Below are positions 22,961 through 33,226 of a stretch of DNA of 64,000 nucleotides, one piece after another. The notes below the pieces were generated by a model. That model ran no database searches. It was given only the letters and a program-made list of their open reading frames with translations, and was not told the origin of the DNA. The position numbers were made by a program, and so were the translations under genes. Location of the stretch: contig NC_051107.1 in NCBI RefSeq assembly GCF_901709675.1, forward strand, positions 999,501-1,063,500, given 5' to 3'. The stretch's first letter is position 1. Each line of letters starts with the position of its first letter. Origin of the DNA: Syngnathus acus. Its lineage: Eukaryota; Chordata; Actinopteri; Syngnathiformes; Syngnathidae.

Positions 22961-25470
22961 CACTTGATAACCCCAAAAATATGGGACTGGTGGCAAAGAC
23001 TTTTTTCCAGAGGTTGCTATTGAGAGAGCTTTGGGGGCTTGGTTAACGTCTGTATAGATTCTTTGCCATCATTAATCAAGTAATCTACAAAAGTTTACTT
23101 GAGCCAATGGACTCCTGTATTTTTTTGTAATTTTGTAACAACGTTAAAAAATAACTGAACTAATTATGCTGTTAAAACGCAGGTCGGTCTTAAAGTCCTG
23201 GGCGATCTCCCTGATCTGCTTCAAAGCTGTAATTAACTTCCTGTATGTTTTCCAGCATGAGTCCTAGAAGCTTTTCTGTGTGTCTGCTCATGATGAACAT
23301 GTGCGCCTTTTTTATTTATTTATATTTTTAAATAAGACAAAACAACAACCTAATATTTTATTCAGATTTGCATCAAAAACATCTAATGCCGTCAATTTCC
23401 TGCATGTTTTACAGCATTCAGGGTTCCATGGGACTTTGACCTTGCTTCGTTATACAAGCGTCCTCTCCGGTTTTACAAAGAAATCCTCATTTGTATTCAG
23501 CATTTGCCGACGCGCTGCGTACTCCCTGACAAGCTTCTATGAGCTCTCTGCGCCGCACGCAGCAGGAAGCCATCACCCCATGGGTGTGCACACTGCAGCA
23601 GCGTGAAGAGGGGGAGGTGGATGCACTTTCACTTTGGAGAGTGACTGCGCTATGACTGTGACGGAGACAACATGAAGAAAAATGTGGTCGTTTTTAAGAA
23701 TCAAGAGATATGGCGACGCTATGTGTTGTTTCCGCTCATTTCCTGACAGGGGCAGCAGAGATGCAGATCTCAGATGGTTACTGTTTGCACACACGAGTGT
23801 TTCTCACTTCAGTTTTGCCGACCTGGCCCAGTAGCTGTCGGTGCCCCCCCTCCGTGAAATGCCGTTCCGGGCCATCTCGGGTGTTTAATAGGCGACGTTG
23901 TCAGTGAGCAGGTGATGTGCGCTGACAGTGCCGAGTAGGAACCAAGGCTAATTGGCACGGACTGACTGGAGACCAAGTGTGGTCGCTACTTCTTCGTCTA
24001 CAATCTTAAATCGATATCAAGTCGGGTGCAACATTGTCTTTCTTCTGTTTGAAATCATTTGCTGCGGCGTCCCAGCCATCACCGGCGTTAATTTAATTTA
24101 GTCCGAGCATGACATCAGCAGTCCAAAATCCTCGATTGCTGCATTCCGTGCTCTCTGGCCTTGATCAATATTTTAGCGGACGCATTACGCAAGCGTGCTA
24201 ATGTGCTGTGTAAGTGTGCAAATGTGCCCGTGCTTGACATTTGGCTGAAATGTCTTTCATGCTGAGCCACAGAGGAGCGGCGCGCCCCGCAGCTAGCCAG
24301 ACCACACATAGCCCCCCCACCCCCACCTGGAGACCATGACCGCTATGACGCATCAGTGCGTGCCCGCTGACCGAAGACGTCACGAGGAGCATCGAGAGCA
24401 TGGGGGGGGGGGTCTTCCACCCTGGTAGACCATGTCCGTCACTACAGGTGAGTCACTCGCCTGCGAGGCCTGCTGTGGAATCAGTGCGCACAATACAATC
24501 GTAAGTGAATCGTTTAAAAAAGTCAACTGAATACATTTGACGATTTTCAAATACTGCCTTAAAAAAACACAAATACCAGCCATCCATTTTCTATACCGCC
24601 GTGCCGCCTACACAAATATAAAAGTCGAAATAACATACCTGAAGTAGCCATTTTATACCATCTTTCTACCAATTTCAACACACATTTAAAGATGAATATT
24701 TTCAATAACTTTTGTCCGCCCGCTACCAAATTTTAACTACCTATACATTGTGTCGCAGTGGAATAGTGAGGAAAGTACGTCACTATTTATTGCATGTCAA
24801 TTTGACCTGGATTGATGCCAGGGTTGTTTGTCCCACGAATTGCCTCTATTCAATACTGGATGGTTCAAATCTCCTCCGCCTCTCAATTTCCTCCAAGCCC
24901 CGAGGATAATGAATGTAGCCTGTAGCCTGCGTACCGCCAGGCAATTAGTAAATAATGAACTCTCTTGCTTTCTTTCCCGCTTAATTAAGTCCCCCCCCCC
25001 TCCCCTGACAAACAGCCTCGGCTAGCCTCTTGATCAACTCCCCCACCGTGCATGCGCGATCCACTGAGGTTCCTCCGTTTGAGGCCGCGAGGGCTCTACA
25101 GACCTCCCGGCAGTGCATTACTGTGCCCTTAATTGTTAGCATCACGCTAATCTGAGCCCCGAGAGCCTTGTAGTCAATAAGCAGTCAGCGCCAAAGAAAC
25201 ATCAGAGTGTGGCAGCTTGTATTTACTCGGGCAGCGGCCAGTTTGGCTTTCTCGATCTGTCGAGTCAACGAGTACCAGACGTGAACTTTTTGGTTATCTG
25301 GGTTTCGCTCGGACAGATGGCATCACACTTTTAACATTTTGCAGGTGGGAAAAAAAATCAGTCGTGTATCTGAAATGTAAATATGTCTTAATCAATACAG
25401 TTATATTGATTAGATGCCACGGAGGCTTTATTGATTTTATGACATGTCAGCAGAGAATGCTCCCTTTGTC
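22961..25470. other. Unique non-coding DNA
   Basis: No supported gene. CATCCATTTTCTATACCGC at about 24584-24602 is a short relic of a fish LINE 3' tail. C and G homopolymers occur at 24401-24410 and 24990-24999. Several short frames on both strands have no domain similarity. Confidence 0.5.
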
Positions 25471-26000
25471 CTGCCTAGACGGGTTGCAATACAAAGAAGA
25501 AAAATGTTAGCTGTGGTACCATTTTGAGATTGGAAATTCTAAATGCCGTCCTTTTTTATTTGATCTCCTTAGTAGAAATCAGACGTTTGTTGTGGGACCA
25601 TTTTGAACTTCAAAATACAAACATCGCAGGACTTTGTATTTGTACGTTACAATGTTTTCTGCTTAAAGTTCTTGCAGGAGAAGTCGTAGGAAGTTTGGTG
25701 CGTTAGTTGTTTGAAAATGTTTTCTGCCTCAACGGGTGGGTAGCAGTCGGAGAAATGTTTGGCGTCATGCCATTTTGAACGAACAAACAATCCTCTAAGT
25801 TGTTAATATTGCAATACGTTGTCTAGTTCCAACTCATAAATTTTCTGCCTGGACGGGCAGCAGTACAAAATAAAGGAAATACTGCAGTATTGTATTCCGG
25901 ATAGAATCCAAAGTATGCAAAACACAATAAAATGTGATACCATTGAATGTAAAAAAAAAACAAAGTTAACAGTTGTATTGTATTTTGCTGCCTAAACGGG
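25471..26000 (+). repeat. Degenerate tandem array with CTGCCT-N2-ACGGG motif
   Basis: The motif CTGCCT-NN-ACGGG, followed by a GC-rich and then A-rich stretch, occurs at 25471, 25724, 25845 and 25988. A second motif, ACCATTTTGA or a variant, follows at about 25516, 25596, 25767 and 25936. The spacing of about 120-145 bp (one gap near double) suggests an old tandem repeat with unit around 125-140 bp. Confidence 0.45.
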
Positions 26001-26104
26001 CTGCGGGAGTAATATTTGTTTTCCCTCCAGCACTTGATAAAAAATATGCAATAAAATTTCTGACTCCATTCATGGCATCTGAATGTATTCTTATGTGTCG
26101 GGTG

Positions 26105-26785
26105 CAGGGCCGGTTCTAGGAATGCACATAAGAGGGGGCAGTCAGAAATGTGAAGGGGGCATGTTCTTTTTTTTTTTTTCCACATTTTTAACACTGTTAG
26201 TGTTTTCTTCACGGCAGTTGTTAGCTGTGTGTCCAGATCTCAACCTGGAGAAGTGGATTGCACTCTGTCAGGCCTCTACACTAAGACCTGTCCAGCTTGG
26301 GTGTCCCACCTGAAGATTAAAGCTTCTGCTGGTATTGCTCTTAGGGTCACTGAGGCACGCAAACCCCCTGACCACAATAAGGTGGCAATCTCTCAGGGGG
26401 GGGGGAACATATAATATGAATGTTATATTAACTATTATTTGAGTTGTCGTTAATCATTAGTTATATCACGGGTCATTACGACGAGTTTGGTGGAGTTTTT
26501 ACTGCTTCTTCTAACTCCTACCGCGCTGACTGTAACTTGACACTCTCTGGCTGCGTCTTGCCTCATTTGCATACTCACAGTGATTGGATGTTTACGGAGG
26601 GGCGCGGAGTCCTGACAGCAGGCTGTGTGAGGGCACACACTGCACCGACATCAGAGAAGAGAGGGGGCTGATTAACGTGTGTTTCTCTCAGCGGATTTTT
26701 CACTTCTAAAAGTTTGATTCGAGGGGGCAGGACATCTGTTTGAGGGGGCGTTGCCCCCTCTTGCCCCTGCGTAGAGCCGGCACTG
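26105..26785 (+). mobile_element. Non-autonomous hAT element carrying an RTE 5'-end fragment, copy A
   Basis: The 681-bp copy begins CAGGGCCGGTTCTAGG and ends AGAGCCGGCACTG, an imperfect inverted pair. It is almost identical to the inverted copy at 31341-32025. Subterminal G-rich and C-rich arms (GAGGGGGCA and GCCCCCTC) can pair. A segment at about 26225-26400 resembles the 5' leader of RTE-type LINEs such as Rex3 at 31008-31060. Flanking 8-mers GTCGGGTG and GCCGCCCG match at only 4 of 8 positions, so the target duplication is not confirmed here. Confidence 0.82.
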
Positions 26786-27289
26786 GCCGCCCGGCCCGAC
26801 TCGGGTGTCGTGTAGTCGCCCTGCGAGACGTGAGCGCTTGTTTGGCTCTGGGGGAGTTTCCTCTCGGCCGCGGCGCTAATTGCGGCGCAAAGTCGAGTCG
26901 AGGCCAGATGGAGGGAAGATAGCGCAAATTGATTCCCTGCATTCGTCTTCATTAAGACTTCCCCTTTGTTGGAGACTTCTGAGGAGGCAAAAACCTTCCA
27001 AACTCTCACGGGGCGAGACGCCAATTGGGTGTCAAAACGTCAAAAGGGTTACGCCGCCTTTGCCTCTTGTTTCTCCTCCGACTCACAATCCCCCCCCCCC
27101 CCCCCCCCCAACTCTTAGCCTCCCAGCAGCACAGCCCATTCTCTGCCACTTTCAATTACGGGTTTCCAGGCTTGCGCTAACAAGCCTTGGAAGGTGCGTC
27201 ATGCCATAGTAGTGCGCTAAGGGGGGCAAAAGTTTCTGTCGAAACTTACTGTAATCAAAGTATTACTCATTCAAGCACAAGTTGTAGTT
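26786..27289. other. GC-rich unique non-coding DNA
   Basis: The first 250 bp are GC-rich with CpGs, followed by a C homopolymer at 27090-27108. Open frames here are continuations of frames from the neighbouring hAT copy and are not convincing genes. Confidence 0.45.
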
Positions 27290-27653
27290 TCCTTTTCATA
27301 CTTTTAAATTCCTACACAGACTTTATGTGACTTTTGCCATTTACATGACATTTATTAACCAATTATTTTGTTTATTTGGTATTATTTAATGATTTGAAAA
27401 AAAACCTGAACAAAAGTTAAGCAATATCATGTAAGATTGAGGGTCAAGGTAAAAGTAGATGTTTGCTTTGAGATGAATCTGCTTTCATGAAGGATGAGAG
27501 AAATCACAGAATTATTACTTTTGAGAGGGTACGATCAGGAGATTTTGACAATCTGTCGTTAAAAAGTCTCTAAATTACTCGATTATTAAAATGAGGGGGT
27601 TCATTTGATAATCGATTTGTTGTCGATTAATCTATCAATTTTGACACTTCTAA
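27290..27653. mobile_element. Probable hAT-type repeat of the ATCGATTAATC family (partial)
   Basis: The right end GTTGTCGATTAATCTATCAA, then TTTTGACACTTCTA, matches the right end of the repeat at 39630-40063, and the interior TTATTAACCAATTATTTTG matches its TTATTAACCAATTCTTCATT. The left terminus is not clear. Confidence 0.5.
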
Positions 27654-27723
27654 TAACAAACCAATGGAATAAAACACAATAAACTGAATTCATTCATCCA
27701 TCCATCCATCCATCTTCTTCCGC

Positions 27724-28587
27724 TTATCCGGGGTCGGGTCGCGGGGGCAGCAGCTTCAGGAGGGACTCCCAGACTTCCCTCTCCCCAGCCACTTCATCTA
27801 GCTCATCCCGGGGGATCCCAAGGCGTTCCCAGGCCAGCCGAGAGACATAGTCTCTCCAGCGCGTCCTGGGTCGTCCCCGGGGTCTCCTACCGGTGGGACA
27901 TGCCCGGAACACCTCCCCAGGGAGGCGTCCAGGAGGCATCCTGATGAGATGCCCGAGCCACCTCATCTGGCTCCTCTCAACGTGGAGGAGTAGCGACTCT
28001 ACTCCGAGTCTCTCCCGGATGACCGAACTCCTCACCCTATCTCTAAGGGAGAGCCCGGACATCCTGCGGAGAAAACTCATTTCGGCCGCTTGTATCCGGG
28101 ATCTCGTTCTTTCGGTCACGACCCATAGCTCGTGACCATAGGTGAGGGTAGGAGCGTAAATCGACCGGTAAATTGAGAGCTTTGCCTTTTGGCTCAGCTC
28201 TCTCTTTACCACGACGGACCGGTACAGAGTCCGCATTACTGCCGACGCTGCACCGATCCGCCTGTCGATCTCGCGCTCCATCCTCCCCTCACTCGTGAAC
28301 AAGACCCCAAGATACTTAAACTCCTCCACTTGGGGCAGGATCTCATCCCCGATCCGGAGAGGGCATTCCACCCTTTTCCGATCGAGGACCATGGACTCGG
28401 ATTTGGAGGTGCTGACCCTCATCCCGACCGCTTCACACTCGGCTGCGAACCGCTCCAGTGAGAGCTGGAGATCACGGCCTGAAGAAGCCAACAGCACCAC
28501 GTCGTCTGCAAAAAGCAGAGACGCGATGCTGAGGTCCCCAAACCGGACACCCTCAACGCCTCGGCTGCGCCTAGAAATTCTGTCCAT
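27724..28587 (-). pseudogene. Rex3 polyprotein, C-terminal part of reverse transcriptase
   Basis: This 287-codon frame holds the rest of the protein after the frameshift. The catalytic F-A-D-D box is at residues 26-29, followed by thumb and C-terminal regions with R-W-L-G-H-L-I-R-M-P and a basic G-R-P-R-T-R-W-R-D motif at the end, typical of the RTE clade. With the upstream part the parental protein would be about 1,060 residues. No other stop or frameshift is obvious, so the single lesion is enough to inactivate this copy. Confidence 0.9.
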
Positions 28588-30902
28588 AAAATTATGAACA
28601 GAATCGGTGACAAAGGGCAGCCTTGGCGGAGTCCAACCCTCACTGGGAACGAATCCGACTTACTGCCGGAAATGCGGACCACACTCTGGCATCGGTGATA
28701 CAGGGACCGAACCGCCCTTATCAGTTGGCTCGGTACCCCGTACTCCCGAAGCACCCCCCACAGAACCTCCCGAGGGACACGGTCGAACGCCTTCTCCAAG
28801 TCCACAAAACACATGTGGACTGGTTGGGCGAACTCCCATGCACCCTCGAGGATCCTGTTGAGGGTGAAGAGCTGGTCCACTGTTCCACGGCCAGGACGAA
28901 AGCCACACTGTTCCTCCTGAATCCGAGGTTCGACCTCCCGACGGACCCTCCTCTCCAGCACCCCTGAATAGACCTTACCAGGGAGGCTGAGGAGTGTAAT
29001 TCCCCTGTAATTGGAACACACCCTCCGGTCCCCCTTCTTAAAGAGGGGAACCACCACCCCAGTCTGCCAATCCAGAGGCACTGTCCCCGATGTCCACGCG
29101 ATGCTGTAGAGACGTGTCAGCCATGACAGCCCCACAACATCCAGAGCCCTTAAGAAATCCGGGCGGATCTCATCCACCCCCGGGGCCTTGCCACCGAGGA
29201 GTTTTTTAACTACCTCAGTGACTTCAACCCCAGAGATTGGAGAGTCCGCCTCAGAGTCCCCAGGCCCTGCTTCCACAATGGAAGGCGTGTCGGTGGAATT
29301 GAGGAGGTCTTCGAAGTATTCTCCCCACCGACACACGACGTCCCGAGTCGAGGTCAGCAGCACGCCATCTCCACTGTAAACAGTGTTGACGTTGCACTGC
29401 TTCCCCCTCCTGAGACGCCGGATGGTGGACCAGAATTTCCTCGAAGCCGTCCGGAAGTCATTTTCCATGGCCTCGCCGAACTCCTCCCACGCCCGGGTTT
29501 TTGCCTCAGCAACCGCCGAAGCCGCGTTCCGCTTGGCCATCCGGTACCTGTCAGCTGCCTCCGGAGTCCCGCAGGCCAAAACGGCCCGATAGGACTCCTT
29601 CTTCAGCTTGACGGCATCCCTTACCGCCGGTGTCCACCAGCGGGTTCGGGGATTGCCGCCACGACAGGCACCAATGACCTTACGGCCACAGCTCCGGTCG
29701 GCCGCCTCAACAATGGAGGCGCGGAACAAGGTCCACTCGGACTCAATGTCCCCCGCCTCCCCCGGGACGTGGGAAAAGCTCTGCCGGAGGTGGGAGTTGA
29801 AGCTCTTCCTGACAGGGGATTCCGCCAGACGTTCCCAGCAGACCCTCACAGAACGTTTGGGTCTGCCAGGTCGGACCGGCATCTTCCCCCACCATCGGAG
29901 CCAACCCACCACCAGGTGGTGATCAGTTGACAGCTCCGCCCCTCTCTTCGCCCGAGTGTCCAAAACATGCGGCCGCAAATCCGATGACACGACTACAAAG
30001 TCGATCATCGAACTGCGGCCTAGGGTGTCCTGGTGCCAAGTGCACACATGGACACCCTTATGTTTGAACATGGTGTTCATTATTGAAAATCCGTGTCGAG
30101 CACAGAAGTCCAACAATAGAACACCGCTCGGGTTCAGATCGGGGGGGCCGTTCCTCCCAATCACGCCCTTCCAGGTCTCACTGTCATTGCCCACGTGAGC
30201 ATTGAAGTCACCCAGTAGAACGACGGAGTCCCCAGAAGGAGCGCTCTCCAGCACTTCCTCCAGGGACTCCAAGAAGGGTGGGTACTCTGAGCTGCCGTTT
30301 GGTGCATAGACACAAACAACAGTCAGGACCCGTCCCCCCACCCGAAGGCGGAGGGAGGCTACCCTCTCGTTCACCGGGGTGAACCCCAATGTGCAGGCGC
30401 CCAGCCGGGGGGCAATAAGTATACCCACACCTGCCCGACGCCTCTCACCGTGGGCAACTCCAGAGTGGAAGAGAGTCCAGCCCCTCTCGAGAGGGCTTGT
30501 ACCGGAACCCAAACTGTGCGTGGAGGCAAGTCCGACTATATCTAGTCGGAACTTTTCTGCCTCGCACACCAGCTCGGGCTCCTTTCCAGCCAGAGAGGTG
30601 ACATTCCATGTCCCAAGAGCCAGCTTCTGCAGCCGGGGATCAGACCGCCAAGGTCCCTGCCTTTGGCCGCCGCCCAGCTTGCAATGCACCCGACCCCTTT
30701 GGCCCCTCCCACAGGTGGTGAGCCCATGGGAAGGGGGACCCACGTTTCCTTTTCGGGCTGAGCCCGGCCGGGCCCCATGGGCGAAGGCCCGGCCACCAGA
30801 CGCTCGCCTTCGAGCCCCGCCTCCAGGCCTGGCTCCAGAGGGGGGCCCCGGTGACCCGCGTCCGGGCGAGGGAAAACGTGATCCATTCATTTTTATCATC
30901 AT
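28588..30902 (-). pseudogene. Rex3 polyprotein, endonuclease and first part of reverse transcriptase
   Basis: Reading from 30902 on the minus strand, about 771 codons are in the correct frame. The first 90 residues are Gly/Arg-rich. An AP-type endonuclease follows, with G-T-W-N at about residue 97, V-Y-A-P-N near 199, G-D-F-N-A-H at 231-236 and S-T-D-H-H at 325-329. The usual catalytic glutamate after the first strand (often Q-E-T) is not evident; this copy reads G-L-A-S-T-H-S at about 124-130. The reverse transcriptase begins around residue 625 with V-V-P-L-F-K-K-G-D, then [21 protein letters not shown] and R-Q-G-C-P-L-S-P. A one-base loss at about 28588 then shifts the frame. The open frame runs on to 28419, but that last stretch is out of frame. 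Confidence 0.9.
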
Positions 30903-31023
30903 AAGGGGCTGATGAGCCGTGCTTTGTCTGGCCCCTCACCTAGGACCCGTTTGCCATGGGTGACCCTACCAGGGGCATGAAGCCCCAGACAACATGGCTC
31001 CTAGGATCATAGGGGCACGCAAA

Positions 31024-31060
31024 CCCCTCCACCACGATAAGGTGACGACTCACGGAGGGG
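31024..31060 (-). other. 5'-terminal RNA stem-loop of Rex3
   Basis: The first seven sense-strand bases of the element, CCCCTCC (plus 31054-31060), pair perfectly with GGAGGGG (plus 31024-31030) around a 23-nt loop containing a smaller CAC/GTG stem. The related fragment in the flanking hAT copies keeps a 7-bp stem with a different pair sequence. The position exactly at the 5' end recalls self-cleaving or translation-related RNA structures at the 5' ends of other RTE and R2 elements; function here is inferred only. Confidence 0.5.
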
Positions 31061-31074
31061 CTGAATTCATTCAT

Positions 31075-31332
31075 GATGTTATAATTCAGCACATGAATGA
31101 GTGAATTCCAGTTGGGTTCATGTTTGTTGTCGCTAGTCAACGTTGCCAGGTAAGCAGGAAGTTTATCTTGCTATGATAAACTCAAGCATTTATTGCGTCA
31201 TCTACATTTTTGCGCTGCGCTACTCAGATTATGCGCCAGTGGATTAAAGAATGGCGGGAAGGTGACTTCAGCCTGTCACCAAATTGGATGTTTTTTTTTC
31301 TACCTCTTTCTTTCTCACACACACACATACAC
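31075..31332. other. Short unique spacer between Rex3 and hAT copy B
   Basis: This DNA has no recognisable gene. A T tract and a CA-rich run at 31316-31331 lead into the hAT target site. Confidence 0.5.
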
Positions 31333-31340
31333 ACTCGCAC

Positions 31341-32025
31341 CAGTGCCGGCTCTACGCAGGGGCAAGAGGGGGCAACGCCCCCTCAAACAGATGTCCTGCC
31401 CCCTCGAATCAAACTTTTAGAAGTGAAAAATCTGCTGATAGAAACACACGTTAATCAGCCCCCTCTCTTCTCTCATGTCGGTGCAGTGTGTGTCCTCACA
31501 CAGCCTGCTGTCAGGATTCCGCGCCCCTCCGTAAACATCCAATCACTGTGAGTATGCAAATGAGGCAAGACGCAGCCAGAGAGTGTCAAGTTACAGTCAG
31601 CGCGGTAGGAGTTGGAAGAAGCAGTAAAAACTCCACCAAACTCGTCGTAATGACCCGCGCGCGATATAACTAATGATTAACGACAACTCAAATAATAGTT
31701 AATATAACATTCATATTATATGTTCCCCTCCCCTGAGAGATTGCCACCTTATTGTGGTCAGGGGGTTTGCGTGCCTCAGTGACCCTAAGAGCAATACCAG
31801 CAGAAGCTTTAATCTTCAGGTGGGACACCCAAGCTGGACAGGTCTTAGTGTAGAGGCCTGACAGAGTGCAATCCACTTCTCCAGGTTGAGATCTGGACAC
31901 ACAGCTAACAACTGCCGTGAAGAAAACACTAACAGTGTTAAAAATGTGTAAAAAAAACTAAAAAAACATGCCCCCTTCACATTTCTGACTGCCCCCTCTT
32001 ATGTGCATTCCTAGAACCGGCCCTG
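31341..32025 (-). mobile_element. Non-autonomous hAT element carrying an RTE 5'-end fragment, copy B
   Basis: This 685-bp copy is the inverted near-duplicate of 26105-26785. On the plus strand it begins CAGTGCCGGCTCTACG and ends AGAACCGGCCCTG. Flanking 8-mers ACTCGCAC (31333-31340) and ACTAGCAC (32026-32033) agree at 7 of 8 positions, supporting hAT insertion into a CA-rich site. The captured RTE-like leader lies at about 31728-31905 with its 7-bp stem at 31730-31736 and 31758-31764. There is no transposase gene. Confidence 0.87.
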
Positions 32026-32032
32026 ACTAGCA

Positions 32033-32053
32033 CACACACACACACACACACAC
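32033..32053. repeat. (CA)n tract next to hAT copy B
   Basis: About ten CA dinucleotides follow the hAT target duplication; with the CA-rich run at 31316-31331 they probably formed one tract before the insertion. Confidence 0.8.
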
Positions 32054-32086
32054 TTGTCCATCCTTTTCTCGTTTGATTCCCCGCTC

Positions 32087-32190
32087 ATCCATCCATCCAT
32101 CCATCCATCCATCCATCCATCCATCCATCCATCCATCCATCCATCCATCCATCCATCCATCCATCCATCCATCCATCCATCCATCCATCC
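32087..32190. repeat. (ATCC)n microsatellite
   Basis: A pure array of about 26 ATCC units. The His-Pro-Ser and Met-Asp-Gly-Trp open frames here are by-products. ATCC arrays in fish often start from Rex3-type LINE tails, but no LINE body adjoins this one. Confidence 0.97.
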
Positions 32191-32947
32191 TTTCCCTTAT
32201 CAAGCTTCGGCTCTGTTCTCCAGTGTTCTGCACTGACATTAAGCCGCTTAGTGCTCGTCTGGTGGTGGCGGATGCCGAGTTTTACTGTCATTCCCTATTA
32301 ACAGGTACTTTGTGAGTCGCAGCCTCTGCGACTGCTTTCCGCTGCGCGCGCCGTTGTGATTTATGTGCCCACAGCCCTGCTAACATAATGCACGCAGCAT
32401 CGCGGGCAGCTCTCCAAGCGCACAATCTGAGCCCATGAATTATTCTCCCGTCGTCGCGTACACGCTCTACGTATTTTGTCTTTTTGCCGTTACGCTGCCG
32501 TTGTCGTCTTTTTCGTCTGGCTTGTAATTTAGACCACGGGAACTTAAAGTAAGTTCATTACCGGGTGACACGTATTTGCATGTGCCTGAGGGGTAATAAA
32601 AAGAGCCACAACTTTAAATCGATAAATCTTGGACAATGTCAAAGGGTTTGGCAGGCTCATTAGTGAAGCAGATGGATTCATTTCCTACTTAAATGATTTC
32701 AACTCAATGTGTATTGTCATTTATAAGGAATCCGTTTTGCCCAAAATTGACTGTAACCGCATCAAATTAGTTACGCCTGAATTAATTGCGCCCTCTGCTG
32801 TCTGTGTAGTATAGACATAACTTGACATGATCAACAAAACTTGGACACGAGAGGTATCAGATAAGTCCCAGGACTTGGTCACAAATATATATTTCAGAGC
32901 CAAACTACAGTTTTTGTCCTTCATTGTTGGCCATACGCTCAACCAGC
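32191..32947. other. Unique non-coding DNA
   Basis: Balanced composition with no supported exon or bounded repeat. Confidence 0.45.
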
Positions 32948-33226
32948 ACTAGAGTTGTCAAAATTTGTTGTCGATTAATCGATCAACAACCAATCGATTA
33001 TCAAATAATCGTTTTGAGTAATCGTTTTGAGGCATTTTTTATCTAAATACTGTCCAAATCTCCTGATTTCAGTCTCTCCAAATTAATGCTCAGATTTCTC
33101 TAGTCCTTAATGAAAGACTGATTTATCTTGAAATAAACTTTACCGCAAGTAAAATTGGATCCAATTAGTATTCAATAAAACAATTGATAGAATCACTGAT
33201 TCCAAAAAGTATTTGATACAGTCCTA
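32948..33226. mobile_element. Probable hAT-type repeat, ATCGATTAATC family
   Basis: Begins TAGAGTTGTCAAAATTTGTT followed by GTCGATTAATCGATCAAC. It matches, in inverted orientation, the right end of the repeats at 27290-27653 and 39630-40063. The right boundary is approximate. Confidence 0.5.

Larger units (their letters stand above)
27698..31060 (-). mobile_element. Rex3: Near full-length Rex3 non-LTR retrotransposon (RTE clade)
   Basis: This 3363-bp insertion is bounded by a perfect 14-bp target duplication, CTGAATTCATTCAT, at 27684-27697 and 31061-31074. Its sense strand is minus. The 3' end is a short GATG-type repeat tail (ATCC on the plus strand) with almost no 3'UTR, as described for Rex3. 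The sequences at 28603-28623 and 29049-29068 match, with at most one difference, the two conserved primer sites I recall being used to amplify Rex3 from fish. It encodes an endonuclease plus reverse transcriptase, broken by one frameshift. The 5' end begins with a 7-bp stem-loop. The intact ends and duplication indicate a recent insertion. Confidence 0.95.

Noticed and set aside
26575-27024. 149-codon minus frame and the near-copy plus frame at 31210-31551
   Set aside because: Both are chance frames through the two inverted copies of the non-autonomous hAT element, which has no transposase gene.
28607-30912. Several plus-strand open frames of 60-177 codons
   Set aside because: They are antisense shadows of the Rex3 polyprotein.
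31024-31060. Complete HDV-like ribozyme at the Rex3 5' end
   Set aside because: Only a terminal stem and a small inner stem are visible; the helices P2 and P4 and the catalytic cytosine context were not found, so only a structured hairpin is reported.
32027-32315. Open frames with repeating His-Pro-Ser or Met-Asp-Gly-Trp
   Set aside because: They are translations of the ATCC microsatellite.
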